From: CAYIHX01 sp964363305
GTDB lineage: Bacteria; Bdellovibrionota; UBA1018
DNA: 64,000 bases
Reading direction: 5' to 3'
Assembly (NCBI GenBank): GCA_964363305.1
Contig: CAYIHX010000014.1
Location: 1 to 64,000 of the forward strand
Both the position numbers and the translations under genes were made by a program. Positions 1 through 8,931 of this stretch are shown here, piece by piece. Position 1 is the stretch's first letter, and each line of letters opens with the position of its first letter. The notes under the pieces are model-generated. The model was given only the letters and a program-made list of their open reading frames with translations. It did no database searches and was not told the DNA's origin.

Positions 1-177
1 CAGGCAGGACATTCGTATTGCTAACAAAAGCGGACATATATTTTGCTACCAACATTATTTTAATAATTTGTTGCATGTATATGCTTATTGATGTACTCAT
101 TTTGTCAACATTAAGGAGCTCCGGTTGTTCAAGGGGGATCATCCCCTACAAACTCGGAGCGATACCCGAGGATCTCC

Positions 178-525
178 ATGAAAACGAAAATCAAGATGAT
201 GTCGATGCTTGCTGTGACGCTGGTTGCCCCTTCCGCTTTTGCGATCACGGATGTCATACATAATGTTCGTGTGATCTCCGTGAGTGTGACAGCGAAGCAT
301 GTCCCCTTTCCGGTGTCCTTCGGAGTTACGCCACGAACGGTTGACGACACGAGCGAGATGCTTTTTTGCTCGGGGCAGGATGCGGCGACTCAGGGCATCC
401 TGGTATCCATGCTCGTCGCCGCCAAAACCAGTGGCCAAGAGCTCACCGTCGAGAGGGAGCGTTCGCCAGGGCGGTCGCGCAGTGAAGGTTGTGTTTCGGG
501 CCTTTCGTTGAACTCGGGTGAGTGA
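178..525 (+). CDS. Small exported protein of unknown function
   Basis: I do not recognise a family. The 115-residue product starts with a clear type I signal peptide (basic start, hydrophobic core, likely cleavage after SAFA near residue 22), so it should leave the cytoplasm. The mature part has only two cysteines (in FCSG and EGC) that could pair. A GAGG ribosome-binding site lies about 8 bases before the ATG. The leader holds a short palindrome, GGGGATCATCCCC. Another exported gene follows 137 bp downstream on the same strand, so the two may be coregulated. The short length leaves some doubt that the whole frame is used. Confidence 0.55.
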   Translation: MKTKIKMMSMLAVTLVAPSAFAITDVIHNVRVISVSVTAKHVPFPVSFGVTPRTVDDTSEMLFCSGQDAATQGILVSMLVAAKTSGQELTVERERSPGRSRSEGCVSGLSLNSGE

Positions 526-662
526 CGCCGCCAGTCTGTAATTCTGTGCGTCATTTGTCTTGTGCGTGGATCACTTGTGTTGTATTGAATTCGTCAACTA
601 CTGTGCTTCGTGTTGTTTCAAGGGGATAAGCTCCCGCAGACTCGGGGCCAAAATGGGACAAA

Positions 663-1580
663 ATGATGAGAAAAATTGCGCCATTAGCCCTCCTTGTCTG
701 TCTTTCTGCTTCCTCTGCCTCAGCACAGACGATTTCTCCGGCTTGTAGGGCGGCGGTCACCCCCTTGAGGGATGAGGCCGTGGCCCTGGCCCGTCAGATC
801 GGTTCTGTTCTCGACCTGAACGGATATGATCGCGACGGCCGCATCAACCGCATTTTGGATACGATTCGCCAAAGCCCGGAGTACCAGGCGGTTCGCGGCG
901 CGACTGCCGCATATTACGTTCTCCGTGCATCCGGCACGGTTTCTCAGGAGCAGCTTGCCAGCCTTTGGGCTTCGGTGAGTAACGCTTACGAAGAGCTGAA
1001 AAAAGTGCTGCCCGCTCGGGACAGTGTTTACTGTGCTGAGGGCTTGCGTGGTGAAATTCGCAGATCTGCCGTCACCGTGGGTGGCGAGACCGTAACGGGT
1101 CCAGTCGCCGTATGTGTTAGCGCCACCGACGGCTCATTATCCGATTACGCCGTGGATGTGTTAGCTGCCTCTGTTGACTCGACCTACTTGCCGCCCGGGT
1201 ATCCTGGCGTGAACTCTGCTGGCGAGGGTTTCGCTCTCTCCTTCGTAGTTGAAATTCAGCCGAGCGTTTTTCTGAGTCGTCCTTACGTGATCGACGTTCA
1301 TTTGGGTGACGAACTCGATGTTCCCCACTACCCACTGCCCCGGGCGGTTCCCGTTCGCGGTTTGGGCATTTCCCTCCATGCGATGGTCAATGATGGATGG
1401 TGCATGGGGGCGTACTCGGATTTTTCCCAGATTCATTCTGGAAGTACCGCTTTCGGTCTCGACGGCATCGCTCGTGAGGTTCTCGGGATCCTGTTGGGCT
1501 GCCAGAGCGCGATTGGCGGAGCTTGTACCCAATCTGAAGTGAGACTCATGACGCAAGGATCTGAGTTCATCAGTCTCTAG
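663..1580 (+). CDS. Exported protein of unknown function
   Basis: A 305-residue protein with a signal peptide ending near SASA at residue 21-22; the start is ATGATG, so residue 1 or 2 may initiate. The mature part begins with a helical, alanine-rich stretch (about residues 25-125) and continues into a beta-rich region with several cysteines (YCAEG, VAVCV, DGWCMG, GCQSAIGGAC) that suggest disulfides in the periplasm or outside. No family recognised. It is followed after only a few bases by an outer-membrane-like protein and then by a zincin candidate, so it probably opens a three-gene exported-protein operon. Confidence 0.75.
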   Translation: MMRKIAPLALLVCLSASSASAQTISPACRAAVTPLRDEAVALARQIGSVLDLNGYDRDGRINRILDTIRQSPEYQAVRGATAAYYVLRASGTVSQEQLASLWASVSNAYEELKKVLPARDSVYCAEGLRGEIRRSAVTVGGETVTGPVAVCVSATDGSLSDYAVDVLAASVDSTYLPPGYPGVNSAGEGFALSFVVEIQPSVFLSRPYVIDVHLGDELDVPHYPLPRAVPVRGLGISLHAMVNDGWCMGAYSDFSQIHSGSTAFGLDGIAREVLGILLGCQSAIGGACTQSEVRLMTQGSEFISL

Positions 1581-1595
1581 TCGATGGGGGGCCTC

Positions 1596-2399
1596 ATGCT
1601 TTCAGGTTTTATCCTCTTCGGAGCGTTGGTTTCTGGCTCCGCCCTCGCGCAAACGCGAGCACCCATGATCGAGGTGCAGGCGGGCTCGGACGTCGCGCGC
1701 GCGCAAGGCGGCATCGGGATTTCAATCGAAGGCTGTCCCTGCGTTCGAACGCGCTTTGCGGTTGAAGTGGGCGCGGGCGTCATCCGCGTCGGGGAGTTCA
1801 TTTTCAGCTCGAACGGCCTCGTGCATTACGATGAAGAGAGTGTTCCGGTTTTTTCGCTCGCGACGAGTCGCACGTGGCGGGCCGGTCAGTTCGAGGCCGT
1901 GCATTCGGGGACCGGCATCGGGCTCGCCTTCGACGGCGTTCGATTCACCTCGGATTCCGACCGGGGCTTCGTGGATCTCGTCTCCTCCGGCGCTCGGCTT
2001 CTTTACCGGATGTTGTTCAGCCAGCAGGTTTACGCGGATCTCTCGGCCGGTTACCGCTGGGAGGGATTTCAGTGGAATGGCGCCGTGCCGGTCGAACGCC
2101 AGGAACTTCCCGTCGAGCTGGCGCTTCAGTGGTTGAATCCCCATTTTCGGGGGCGAGTGACGCTGTCCGTGGCGCCGCAGGAGTCCTTCGGCTTCTCGTT
2201 CGATCGGCTGCGCTTCAAGGCTGACCTCGACACCTCGGCGCGCTTTATTCTCCCGTCGAGTCTCGATTTTCTCGGTCTGGGGCTCGGCGTCGCCGGGACG
2301 ATCGAGCATGATCCGCTGATGAGCTCCTTCGGGATGCCGTCCACTTGGGTTGCGGGCCGAGCGTATATGGAGGTCTCGTGGCTTTCCCAAGGTTTATGA
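1596..2399 (+). CDS. Exported beta-rich protein, possible outer-membrane barrel
   Basis: A protein of about 267 residues. I place the start at the ATG at 1596 because a G-rich stretch precedes it; an ATG at 1584 in frame is the alternative. A signal peptide ends at SALA. The rest alternates hydrophobic and polar residues with many aromatic and glycine residues and ends in an amphipathic strand, as in small outer-membrane beta-barrels. No family recognised. Its stop codon overlaps the next start as ATGA, so the downstream zincin candidate is translationally coupled. Assignment to the outer membrane is inference. Confidence 0.72.
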   Translation: MLSGFILFGALVSGSALAQTRAPMIEVQAGSDVARAQGGIGISIEGCPCVRTRFAVEVGAGVIRVGEFIFSSNGLVHYDEESVPVFSLATSRTWRAGQFEAVHSGTGIGLAFDGVRFTSDSDRGFVDLVSSGARLLYRMLFSQQVYADLSAGYRWEGFQWNGAVPVERQELPVELALQWLNPHFRGRVTLSVAPQESFGFSFDRLRFKADLDTSARFILPSSLDFLGLGLGVAGTIEHDPLMSSFGMPSTWVAGRAYMEVSWLSQGL

Positions 2400-3508
2400 T
2401 CCTCCTTTCAAGTTTAGGATTGGCCGCCAGCCAGGTGAGCTGCGTTGGGTTGGATACCGGCACGGACTATTTTTCGCAGGTCTACGACGTTTGCCACGAA
2501 TCCCTGCCGAGAACCGGCGCGGATCACGCGCCCGATCCGGCGACCGGGATTTATGCGCCTCGTTTTCCTCCGGGCTGCCAAGAAGCATTGGAAGAAGTGC
2601 TGAGCGCGCATTTCGACGACCCGAGCTGGCTGCCCGGCAGCGAGGCGGACCGTTTCGGCTGGATCGGTTCCGTGCCCGCCCGTCTTCTCGTCCTTGAAGC
2701 CTTTTACCGAATGATCTCCGAACCGGCCGTATTTGGGCCGGAAGGGAAGGCCTTTTCGAGCGTTTGGCCCGAATCGCCCGCTGGCCTCACGCCCCTGGAT
2801 GTGCGTTGCATGACGGAGGGGCCTGAGAAAGTCTTGGGCTGCGTTTCAGATCCCGCCCCGTGTGATTTGAGGACGGATCATCCGGCCTATTCGAACTGTC
2901 GCATTTTCAACTACGTCCTCAGTCGCTCCTCGTTGTTTCGTTATGATCCCGGCAGTGACATACGCCTTGCGGCCGAGAACGAATGGGAGGCGAGCGGGAG
3001 CGGCGGACTGAGCGCGCGCACGGTCACTTTTTATCGAGACTTCTTCAATTTCCATTCCGGGGCCGCAGGGGACAAGCAGGTCGGGAGCCCCTTGGGGAGG
3101 ATCCATACTCTCGTGCATGAAGCGCGGCACAGCGATGGATACGGTCCCCATGGTTCCTGCGACTCCGGGGCGGAAGACGCCTGCGATGCGAGCCTGCTTG
3201 GGCCTTTTCCTTATTCGTCCTTCGTGCTGGCGGGATTCATCGAGGGGCAGCGAGCTGCGCGCGCTCAGGCTCAGGAGGAGGGCGGGGCGTGGCCCTATTC
3301 CTGGAGCGTTCTCGACGTTGTCCAGTCGGCGCGCTTGATCTGCTATGATCTCTCTTCTCGGCGGGTGAATCATACGAACGCAGCACTCGACGGATGGCTT
3401 TTCTCGCCCGACTGCTATCGAGGCAGTTTCGATGCGCTCTTCCGGAGATTCGGAATGGAGTACACCGCGCTGGATCGAATCGATGCGGCACGCTGGAGCA
3501 TTTGGTAG
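2396..3508 (+). CDS. Exported zincin-like metallopeptidase candidate
   Basis: A protein of about 370 residues whose N-terminus is a short signal sequence with a cysteine at residue 16 (weak lipobox, QVSC), so a lipoprotein is possible. The key sign is HEARH at residues 241-245, a HExxH zinc-binding motif in a helical context (LVHEARHSDG) with a further histidine at about residue 252. Many cysteines fit an extracytoplasmic protein. The start at 2396 overlaps the preceding stop (ATGA). Known zincins use HExxH for water activation; whether this one is a peptidase, and its substrate, cannot be told from the sequence. Confidence 0.75.
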   Translation: MILLSSLGLAASQVSCVGLDTGTDYFSQVYDVCHESLPRTGADHAPDPATGIYAPRFPPGCQEALEEVLSAHFDDPSWLPGSEADRFGWIGSVPARLLVLEAFYRMISEPAVFGPEGKAFSSVWPESPAGLTPLDVRCMTEGPEKVLGCVSDPAPCDLRTDHPAYSNCRIFNYVLSRSSLFRYDPGSDIRLAAENEWEASGSGGLSARTVTFYRDFFNFHSGAAGDKQVGSPLGRIHTLVHEARHSDGYGPHGSCDSGAEDACDASLLGPFPYSSFVLAGFIEGQRAARAQAQEEGGAWPYSWSVLDVVQSARLICYDLSSRRVNHTNAALDGWLFSPDCYRGSFDALFRRFGMEYTALDRIDAARWSIW

Positions 3509-3523
3509 CGCCGTGGCGTGGTT

Positions 3524-3988
3524 TTATCTCCGTGTCTCCATCATCGTGATCTTGCGCAACCGACTCTGATGGCGCTCGTCGCGACTGAAGGGCGTGGCGA
3601 CGAAGAGGCGGATCAGCTCGGCCGCATACTCGGGCGCGAGGAAGCGCGAGCCCAGGCAGAGGATGTTGCAGTCGTTGTGATCGCGGCTGAGGCGAACGCT
3701 GATCGGCTCGTGCCCGACGACGGCGCGAATCCCCTCGTACTTGTTCGCGGCGATGCACATGCCCGTGCCCGAGCCGCAGATCAGTACGCCGAAGGGCGCT
3801 TCCCTCCGGCTGACGAGGTCAGCTACTCTGCCGGCGAAATCCGGGTAGTCCACTCGTGAATGGGTGGGGGGGCCGAGGTCTTGCCATTCGAACTCGTTCA
3901 GCTCTTTCGTCAGCCATTGCTTCATTTCGAAGCCCGCGTGATCGGAGGCGATGAGAATGACCGGGCGCGCGTGGGTGGTTTTCTTCAT
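3524..3988 (-). CDS. rpiB: Ribose-5-phosphate isomerase B
   Basis: A 154-residue RpiB/LacAB-family enzyme that interconverts ribose 5-phosphate and ribulose 5-phosphate in the pentose phosphate pathway. Family landmarks: SDHAGFEMK near the N-terminus, CGSGTGM with the catalytic cysteine around residue 71, and SRDHNDCNILCLG downstream. Length is normal for the family. I set the start at 3988 because the homology begins there; the open frame continues upstream but without family sequence, and no good ribosome-binding site is seen at either place. It converges with the exported-protein operon to its left. Confidence 0.94.
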   Translation of the reverse strand: MKKTTHARPVILIASDHAGFEMKQWLTKELNEFEWQDLGPPTHSRVDYPDFAGRVADLVSRREAPFGVLICGSGTGMCIAANKYEGIRAVVGHEPISVRLSRDHNDCNILCLGSRFLAPEYAAELIRLFVATPFSRDERHQSRLRKITMMETRR

Positions 3989-4061
3989 GGGGGGAGTGTG
4001 CGGGGTTCTCTGAGTTTTTTCCAGTGCGTCTCCGCGCTTTCTCAGAGAACCCGCGGATCGT

Positions 4062-4718
4062 TCAGTCACGGTGCGGAGTGAATCGCGCCGTGTAAGTCGT
4101 GCGATGAAGCATTCCATGTCGAACCGTGCGGGCGTCGATTTGAAGCGTTGCGCCACCAAGGCAGGCGCGAGCGCCGTCGAAGTTTGAGCAAGCTTGAACG
4201 CTGACGCGGAAGCGGGAGAGGGAAGGCGAGATGAACTGCGTGGAGGCCTGTTGGAGGCGGTTTCCATGGCGGCTTAGCTCCTGACTCTCGTGCGCGACGT
4301 GGGCCAGCGCTTGGATTAGCGAATCGGTCGTGTCGGTGAGCGCGCCTTGGATGCGGTAATCAGCGTCCACTTCGCTTACAGAAGCTCGGCTGAAGAGACC
4401 CTGGCCTGGCAGGTAGCCGCGATCGATCGTCAGGATCGCGCGGGTGGTGCAGATGAAGGCCGGATCGATGGTGCAGCTGCCAAAGCCAATCAAGTATTGG
4501 GTCGACTCGATGGCTTGTAGAACGGCTACATCGGTGACCACGTGGCCATAGCGGAGGGCGTCGTCAAGCAGGTCTGCGTGTTGGAGCACCGCTTCGATGA
4601 CTCGGAGGGAAGGACCGGTCAGTTCGCGGGGCGCACCTGGGATGATCCGTGGATTGGCCGAAGCCAGGGACGAGATCATGAGCATGGAAAGAATGGCCAC
4701 CTTTTTCAATCGGTTCAT
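4062..4718 (-). CDS. Exported protein of unknown function
   Basis: A 218-residue protein with a signal peptide (MNRLKK start, hydrophobic core, cleavage after LASA near residue 21). An AAGGAG ribosome-binding site sits 7 bases before the ATG. Four cysteines (GSCTIDPAFIC, QACSNFDGARAC) could form two disulfides. No family recognised. It lies upstream of rpiB on the same strand with a 73-bp gap, and diverges from the TIGR02147 gene at 4974, so the 255-bp region between them probably contains both promoters. Confidence 0.78.
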   Translation of the reverse strand: MNRLKKVAILSMLMISSLASANPRIIPGAPRELTGPSLRVIEAVLQHADLLDDALRYGHVVTDVAVLQAIESTQYLIGFGSCTIDPAFICTTRAILTIDRGYLPGQGLFSRASVSEVDADYRIQGALTDTTDSLIQALAHVAHESQELSRHGNRLQQASTQFISPSLSRFRVSVQACSNFDGARACLGGATLQIDARTVRHGMLHRTTYTARFTPHRD

Positions 4719-4873
4719 TTGGGAACTCCTTATGTGTTTTTGTTGTCCGAAGTTGAGCGGGATATAGCCAACAAAGATAAAAACAATAAGTGATTTGATC
4801 CTGTCTTATTGCATAAGTAATACTGATGAACTTCGGTGGTTGGAGTGGATTTTTCCACGAGTAAATTCTGGAC

Positions 4874-4913
4874 GTGTACCACGCCCTTTTGTTTGACTGG
4901 TACACTTTGTACC
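4874..4913. promoter_or_regulatory. Candidate operator upstream of the TIGR02147 gene
   Basis: GTGTACC at 4874-4880 and its exact reverse complement GGTACAC at 4899-4905 form an inverted repeat with an 18-base spacer; a further GTACC at 4909-4913 makes a small palindrome with 4899-4903. The site is 60-100 bases before the TIGR02147 start, a place where an autoregulator could bind. That it is an operator is inference. Confidence 0.35.
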
Positions 4914-4973
4914 TAAACAGATAGCGCACCGAGTTGTTCTGAGTTATTTGCGCTTTCGAAGGGATTTTCAGAC

Positions 4974-5762
4974 ATGAAACCAGAGAAGCCAAAACAGACA
5001 TTCCAGTCCATTCTGCTTCGAGAGATGGAGCACTCTCGCCTGAGAAACCCGGCATACTCGCTCCGGGCTTTCGCCCGAAAATTAGGCTTGCAGCCTTCGG
5101 CGCTCTCCGAGCTCATCAAAGGGAAGCGGGGCGCGTCCCCATTGTTGATTCAAAAAATACTGAAAAAAGTCGGGGTGGATCCGGAGGAAATCCAGGGAGC
5201 GCTCGAACTCCTGCCGCGGAGGAAGAATTCCGCTTCCGTCTTGGCCTACACGCAGCTTCAAGTGGACGAGTATCGGCTCATCTCCGAATGGCACCATTTC
5301 GCGATTCTTTCGCTCTCGGAGACCGAGGGCTACGTGCACGATGCGTATTGGATCGCGGGTCGCTTGGGGATCACTCAAAAAGACGCGGCTTCCGCGCTTC
5401 AGCGTTTGGAGCAGCTCGGAGTTTTGAAGGTGGAGCCCGGGGGGGGAGGGATTCGTAAGCCTCCGAACTTCACGACGACCGACGAGGTCGCTAACTTATC
5501 TCTTCGAAAGAGCCATGCGCAGAACCTCGAGCTCGCGCAGCGATCTTTGGAGAACGACCCGATCGAGCAGCGTGACTTCACGGCGATCACGATGGCGATC
5601 GATCCCGCTAAAATTTCGGAAGCTAAAAAAATGATCCGTGAATTTCGAGATCGACTGTGCGCGCATCTCGAAGCCGAGCGAAGAACGGAAGTGTACAAAC
5701 TTTGCGTTCAGCTCATCCCCCTCAGTAGAAACCCTCAAACCCCCTCTCAGGAGATATTATGA
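4974..5762 (+). CDS. TIGR02147-family protein
   Basis: A 262-residue member of the TIGR02147 family, which is expanded in Fibrobacter and Bdellovibrio relatives and whose function is unknown. The N-terminal 85 residues contain a helix-turn-helix (AFARKLGLQPSALSELIKGKR). The family core follows: YRLISEWHHFAIL, then a winged-helix-like part around LGITQKDAASALQRLEQLGVL, and the C-terminal KKMIREFRDRL. DNA binding is therefore likely (inference). Its stop overlaps the start of the next gene as ATGA, so it is translationally coupled to an exported protein. The same arrangement occurs at 11403-13350. Confidence 0.9.
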   Translation: MKPEKPKQTFQSILLREMEHSRLRNPAYSLRAFARKLGLQPSALSELIKGKRGASPLLIQKILKKVGVDPEEIQGALELLPRRKNSASVLAYTQLQVDEYRLISEWHHFAILSLSETEGYVHDAYWIAGRLGITQKDAASALQRLEQLGVLKVEPGGGGIRKPPNFTTTDEVANLSLRKSHAQNLELAQRSLENDPIEQRDFTAITMAIDPAKISEAKKMIREFRDRLCAHLEAERRTEVYKLCVQLIPLSRNPQTPSQEIL

Positions 5763-6808
5763 AACGAGTGAATGTGTATTTTATGATGGCCTCAATCCTG
5801 CTTGCCGGAGCGTCCGCGCTTGCGGAAGGGCATGCCGAAGGCAACGGCGGCATGGCGATGGTCTGTAGAAACGCGGATGGAACCGTCGGCCGAGCTGAGC
5901 TGATGGATCTGTTCGAGGCTTCCGAGATCATCGGCGAGCCCGTTCTTCGAAATCCAGACCGCGGCGTGGATGAGCAGCTGGAAGATGCTTTTTCCAAGCT
6001 CTCTTTTGATCGGGGCGCGCAGCAGGACGTGCAGGATCACGTCAGTGATGTGAGAAGGCGCGTTGTTTTCATCCGTCGGACGATGAGGCTCACCCCAGTG
6101 GGCGACGATCTGCCCACGCAAGTTCCGGAGGGCTGCGCTTATGAGGTGGTGATCAACTATCTCAGAAATGGCTCCGTACGGGGCGATTTGAACATCTTCG
6201 AGAAACTTTCGACGACGGATCAGGCGGCCCTCTGGGTCCATGAGGCCGTCTATCGGCGAGCACGCGCGCTCAACCCTGAGGGTTCCGCCCATTCCTCGCG
6301 CTTGGTACGACCGGTGGTCGCGGGTTTGTTCTCGAGTTCGGTAAACGCTGCGGAACTTCGTCGGCGGCTTAACTTAGCTTGGCGTAATGACTATCTTCGG
6401 GGCGAAGCTGACATTGTGCGAATGAATCCTCGTTCGAACGAGCGTATTGAGTATGTTCTTCGTTCTTCCGGAGACCGGAATAATTGTAGGATTGATATCT
6501 ATGATGAGGACATGATTCACCGTGGAACTACGCATTTTCGTCCCCATTTTGCCCGTTTTTGGGGTATTGAGGGAATGAGTGGTCAAAACGGAGTGGTCGT
6601 GGTCCCCCTTGGGAATAATCCGTCCGCGCTAGTGAGAACGGTTATCCGCGCGCAGTGTCTAAAGTCTCCTCGAAGAGATCCTATGATTTCGTTGCAGGTC
6701 CGTCAGGGAGCGACAGTGCTTTGGGATTTTGGTCTTGAGACCCTACCTCCTCGTCAAGGTTGGATAACAAACACCCGTTCAGTCATCCTGCGCACCACGC
6801 AGCAGTAA
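5759..6808 (+). CDS. Exported GNGG-type protein coupled to TIGR02147
   Basis: A 349-residue protein with a signal peptide ending at SALA. It begins its mature part with GNGGMAMVCR and shares with the 12238-13350 protein the segments GNGG...CR, LxDLxE and TTDQAALxxHE. The last (WVHEAVYR here, KAHEILYK there) is a conserved acid/histidine pair that might be catalytic or metal-binding, but it is not a full HExxH. Expressed from the same message as the TIGR02147 gene (4-base overlap). Function unknown; the recurring pairing suggests the regulator and the exported protein work in one pathway. Confidence 0.83.
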   Translation: MKRVNVYFMMASILLAGASALAEGHAEGNGGMAMVCRNADGTVGRAELMDLFEASEIIGEPVLRNPDRGVDEQLEDAFSKLSFDRGAQQDVQDHVSDVRRRVVFIRRTMRLTPVGDDLPTQVPEGCAYEVVINYLRNGSVRGDLNIFEKLSTTDQAALWVHEAVYRRARALNPEGSAHSSRLVRPVVAGLFSSSVNAAELRRRLNLAWRNDYLRGEADIVRMNPRSNERIEYVLRSSGDRNNCRIDIYDEDMIHRGTTHFRPHFARFWGIEGMSGQNGVVVVPLGNNPSALVRTVIRAQCLKSPRRDPMISLQVRQGATVLWDFGLETLPPRQGWITNTRSVILRTTQQ

Positions 6809-6837
6809 CGATCACTCATTGCCCCCCCTCCCAACTT

Positions 6838-6884
6838 GAAACCCTTCCTGTTTCGCGGCTTCGGTCTGCGACAGGAAGGGTTTC
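6838..6884. terminator. Long perfect inverted repeat between convergent genes
   Basis: GAAACCCTTCCTGT (6838-6851) is followed after 19 bases by its exact reverse complement (6871-6884); the loop itself can pair further through TCGC and GCGA. It sits between the exported-protein gene and the convergent RelE-like remnant, whose stop codon lies inside the right arm. A bidirectional transcription terminator is the simplest reading, although there is no long T-run. Confidence 0.5.
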
Positions 6885-7092
6885 AGGTGTCCCAGTACAC
6901 GTCCTTGCGGTTGGCGATTCGGACGACGAGCACGAGAAGCTCGTTATCTTGGATCTCGTAAATCACTCCTTGAGGCCGGGGGCTCGCGGCGAGTTCTCCG
7001 ATTTTTTTTCGAATGGGAGCGGAGAGATGGGCATGCATTTTCTCGAGGACCTTGGCGGCCGCCCTCGCGTACTCAACTCGGTACGAGGTCAC
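6883..7092 (-). pseudogene. RelE/ParE-family toxin with an internal deletion
   Basis: A 69-residue frame starting at GTG. The first 40 residues (YRVEYARAAAKVLEKM onwards) and the last 20 (YEIQDNELLVLVVRIANR) match the ends of RelE-type mRNA interferases, but the usual middle strand segment of the fold, ending in a VGDYRVIYEI-type motif, is missing: SPRPQG joins directly to VIYEI. About 15 residues are absent without a frameshift, so core beta strands and likely catalytic residues are gone. No full antitoxin gene precedes it; only an 8-codon frame behind an AGGAGG site is left. I call it inactivated. Confidence 0.68.
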
Positions 7093-7252
7093 GTGCGCTT
7101 CTTCGCCCTCGGGATTCTTTGCTTCAGTCTTTGGAGTCGCGGTTGGTCATGCATGTCCTCCTGGTATGTATTGAGACGGGCAAGATGCTGACCGCGATGC
7201 GAGCGGGTGTCATGGGTCCAAAAGTCGGAATCCCTCGAGAGGATCTCTTCGT

Positions 7253-7873
7253 TTGAAATTTCACCTGATGGGTGCAAAGATCAAGTCACTCAAAATGGGC
7301 GCGTTTGAAGAACTCAAAAAGATCTGGAAAAAGCTGGGCATCAAGGGCCAGGTGAAAAACTTCTCTTCCAAGTCCCTCTGGGTTCTAGAAACGGAATCAG
7401 GTCGCCCCATCGCTCGGGTTCTTAGTCCTGGGTTCAAGACACCTGTGGATGTTGATGTAGATGGATTCAAGCGCGTTGACGGTGGTGCGATCGAAGGTCA
7501 CAAGAGTTGGTGGAAGTTTTACGACCTCTCCACCGCTGAAGTATTTGACGAAGCTTCTAATCTCCGTGTCTCGGTGATCTCGAAGAGGGCCGTTTCTGAG
7601 AAACATTTCGGAGACCTGGTCCTTTATAAAGAAATCCGATGGGGAAGCCCGATCCAAGTGATCTCCGACGTGCGTCGGGACAAGAAAAAGCGAATTGTTT
7701 CTTACTATGTGCCTGGAAAAGGCTGGCTCGGGTTTGAGCAGGTACTTCAACTGACCTGTCACCATCAGATCGACAACGCGAGACCCGTTTTTCCGAGTAA
7801 CGGCGAGCCTTACATCCGAACGAGGAGAGATCAGGCGATCTTCAATAATTTGTCGAACCAAGGGAGGGCGTAA
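7253..7873 (+). CDS. Hypothetical protein, basic, cytoplasmic
   Basis: A 206-residue protein, lysine- and tryptophan-rich, without signal peptide or membrane segment. I recognise no family. The frame opens at TTG (7253) with a GAGAGG ribosome-binding site; in-frame ATGs at 7268 and 7295 are alternatives and the basic N-terminal tail would then be shorter. It ends one base into the start of a membrane-protein gene preceded by GGGAGG, so the two form an operon. Confidence 0.6.
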   Translation: MKFHLMGAKIKSLKMGAFEELKKIWKKLGIKGQVKNFSSKSLWVLETESGRPIARVLSPGFKTPVDVDVDGFKRVDGGAIEGHKSWWKFYDLSTAEVFDEASNLRVSVISKRAVSEKHFGDLVLYKEIRWGSPIQVISDVRRDKKKRIVSYYVPGKGWLGFEQVLQLTCHHQIDNARPVFPSNGEPYIRTRRDQAIFNNLSNQGRA

Positions 7874-8367
7874 TGGCATACCCTCGTGTAGACCGCATTT
7901 CGAGTGCCGCTTTGCAGCTCGCCCCGACAGCATGGCTCGCGTTCTTTTTTTTGTTTGTGGCCCGAGCGACGTTTGAAACCGGACATCTCCCGAGTGATGC
8001 GAATCCTGATCCTAAGAATCTGGGCATGGACTTGCACCTCGGGCTTTTGTGGCTTTTTCTTTATCTGATGCCATGGCTTATTTGCGGCTACGGTCTGGTC
8101 AGCTTGCGAATGAAGTTCCCGACTTGGAAAATTGCCGGATCGCTCGCCCTGTTATCATTGACTCTTTTGATCGCCTTCGGCCCTCAGTTTCTGTTTTGGC
8201 CCGCGATTTGGATAACGCCACTGGTCTCCTTTGGGGCGCTTGTGGCCATCCTGGTGAAGGGGGCCGAACCTCAGCGGGTGAAATGGTTTTACGGTGTCAG
8301 CCTGATTGCTCTTAATATTTGGCTGTACGCTGATCCATTGCGCCTGATGGAGTGGTTTTACGACTAG
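7873..8367 (+). CDS. Small integral membrane protein
   Basis: A 164-residue protein with four hydrophobic segments (about residues 15-37, 55-78, 90-112 and 135-155) separated by short polar loops. It overlaps the preceding gene by one base and has GGGAGG 6 bases before the ATG. No family recognised; it resembles small unassigned inner-membrane proteins. Confidence 0.7.
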   Translation: MAYPRVDRISSAALQLAPTAWLAFFFLFVARATFETGHLPSDANPDPKNLGMDLHLGLLWLFLYLMPWLICGYGLVSLRMKFPTWKIAGSLALLSLTLLIAFGPQFLFWPAIWITPLVSFGALVAILVKGAEPQRVKWFYGVSLIALNIWLYADPLRLMEWFYD

Positions 8368-8419
8368 GATCGCTTCTTGCTCCATTGCTACTCTTACCTG
8401 AGGAGTCTGGAGGCTAAGG

Positions 8420-8686
8420 ATGCGAATGACCTCGAAGGGACAAGTGACGATCCCGATTGAAATCAGGGAAAAGCTGGGACTCCAGCCGAACTCGGAAGTC
8501 GAGTTCGAGGTCGATGGAAACGCCGTTCGCATGACGAAAAGCGCGGTTAAAGTTTCCGTGGCCGGTCGGGCGCTCGTCGAACGCTTGAGTAGCGCCAAGG
8601 GGGTGTTACGGCTGACGACGGACGAGATCATGGCCATGACTCGAGGGGGAGGGGGGCGCCGCCGTGGCCGCCACGCTCGTCGATAG
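8420..8686 (+). CDS. SpoVT/AbrB-fold antitoxin (VapB/MazE type)
   Basis: An 88-residue protein whose first 45 residues are a swapped-hairpin AbrB domain (MTSKGQVTIPIEIREKLGL...FEVDG), the DNA-binding and toxin-neutralising module of many VapB and MazE antitoxins. The C-terminal tail ends in an unusual arginine- and glycine-rich stretch read from a G-rich run, which may mean a small indel has changed the last residues. It overlaps the PIN-type toxin gene by 23 bases, as expected for a TA operon that represses its own promoter. Confidence 0.8.
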   Translation: MRMTSKGQVTIPIEIREKLGLQPNSEVEFEVDGNAVRMTKSAVKVSVAGRALVERLSSAKGVLRLTTDEIMAMTRGGGGRRRGRHARR

Positions 8687-8924
8687 CAACGTCATCATCG
8701 ATGTGTTGACGCGGGACTTTTTGAGGGCTGCCTTGCCATGGGAGGCTGGTTTTTTGGCCGGGAAGGCATTTCTGGAATACAAACGCCGAAAAGGGTCGCA
8801 GCCCGCCATTCTTCCTGATTTTTACATCGGTGCGCACGCCGCCGTTGAAGGCTGGGTCCTTCTGACTCGAGATCTGTCCCGTTATCGAACCGCCTACCCC
8901 AGACTGCAGCTCATTGCTCCTTGA
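8664..8924 (+). pseudogene. VapC-type PIN toxin with an internal deletion
   Basis: An 86-residue frame beginning at GTG. The start (LVDSNVIIDVLT, first catalytic aspartate) and the end (ALPWEAGFLAGKAFLEY, LPDFYIGAHA, LLTRD) match a well-known VapC group, but that group is about 130 residues long and here roughly 45 residues between them are missing, including the helix with the conserved glutamate. The frame is kept. The nuclease is therefore probably inactive although its antitoxin gene upstream looks intact. Confidence 0.78.
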
Positions 8925-8931
8925 AAGTGGC

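Noticed and set aside
139..438. Minus-strand frames opposite the first exported gene
   Set aside because: Shadows of GC-rich coding sequence without signal features or ribosome-binding sites.
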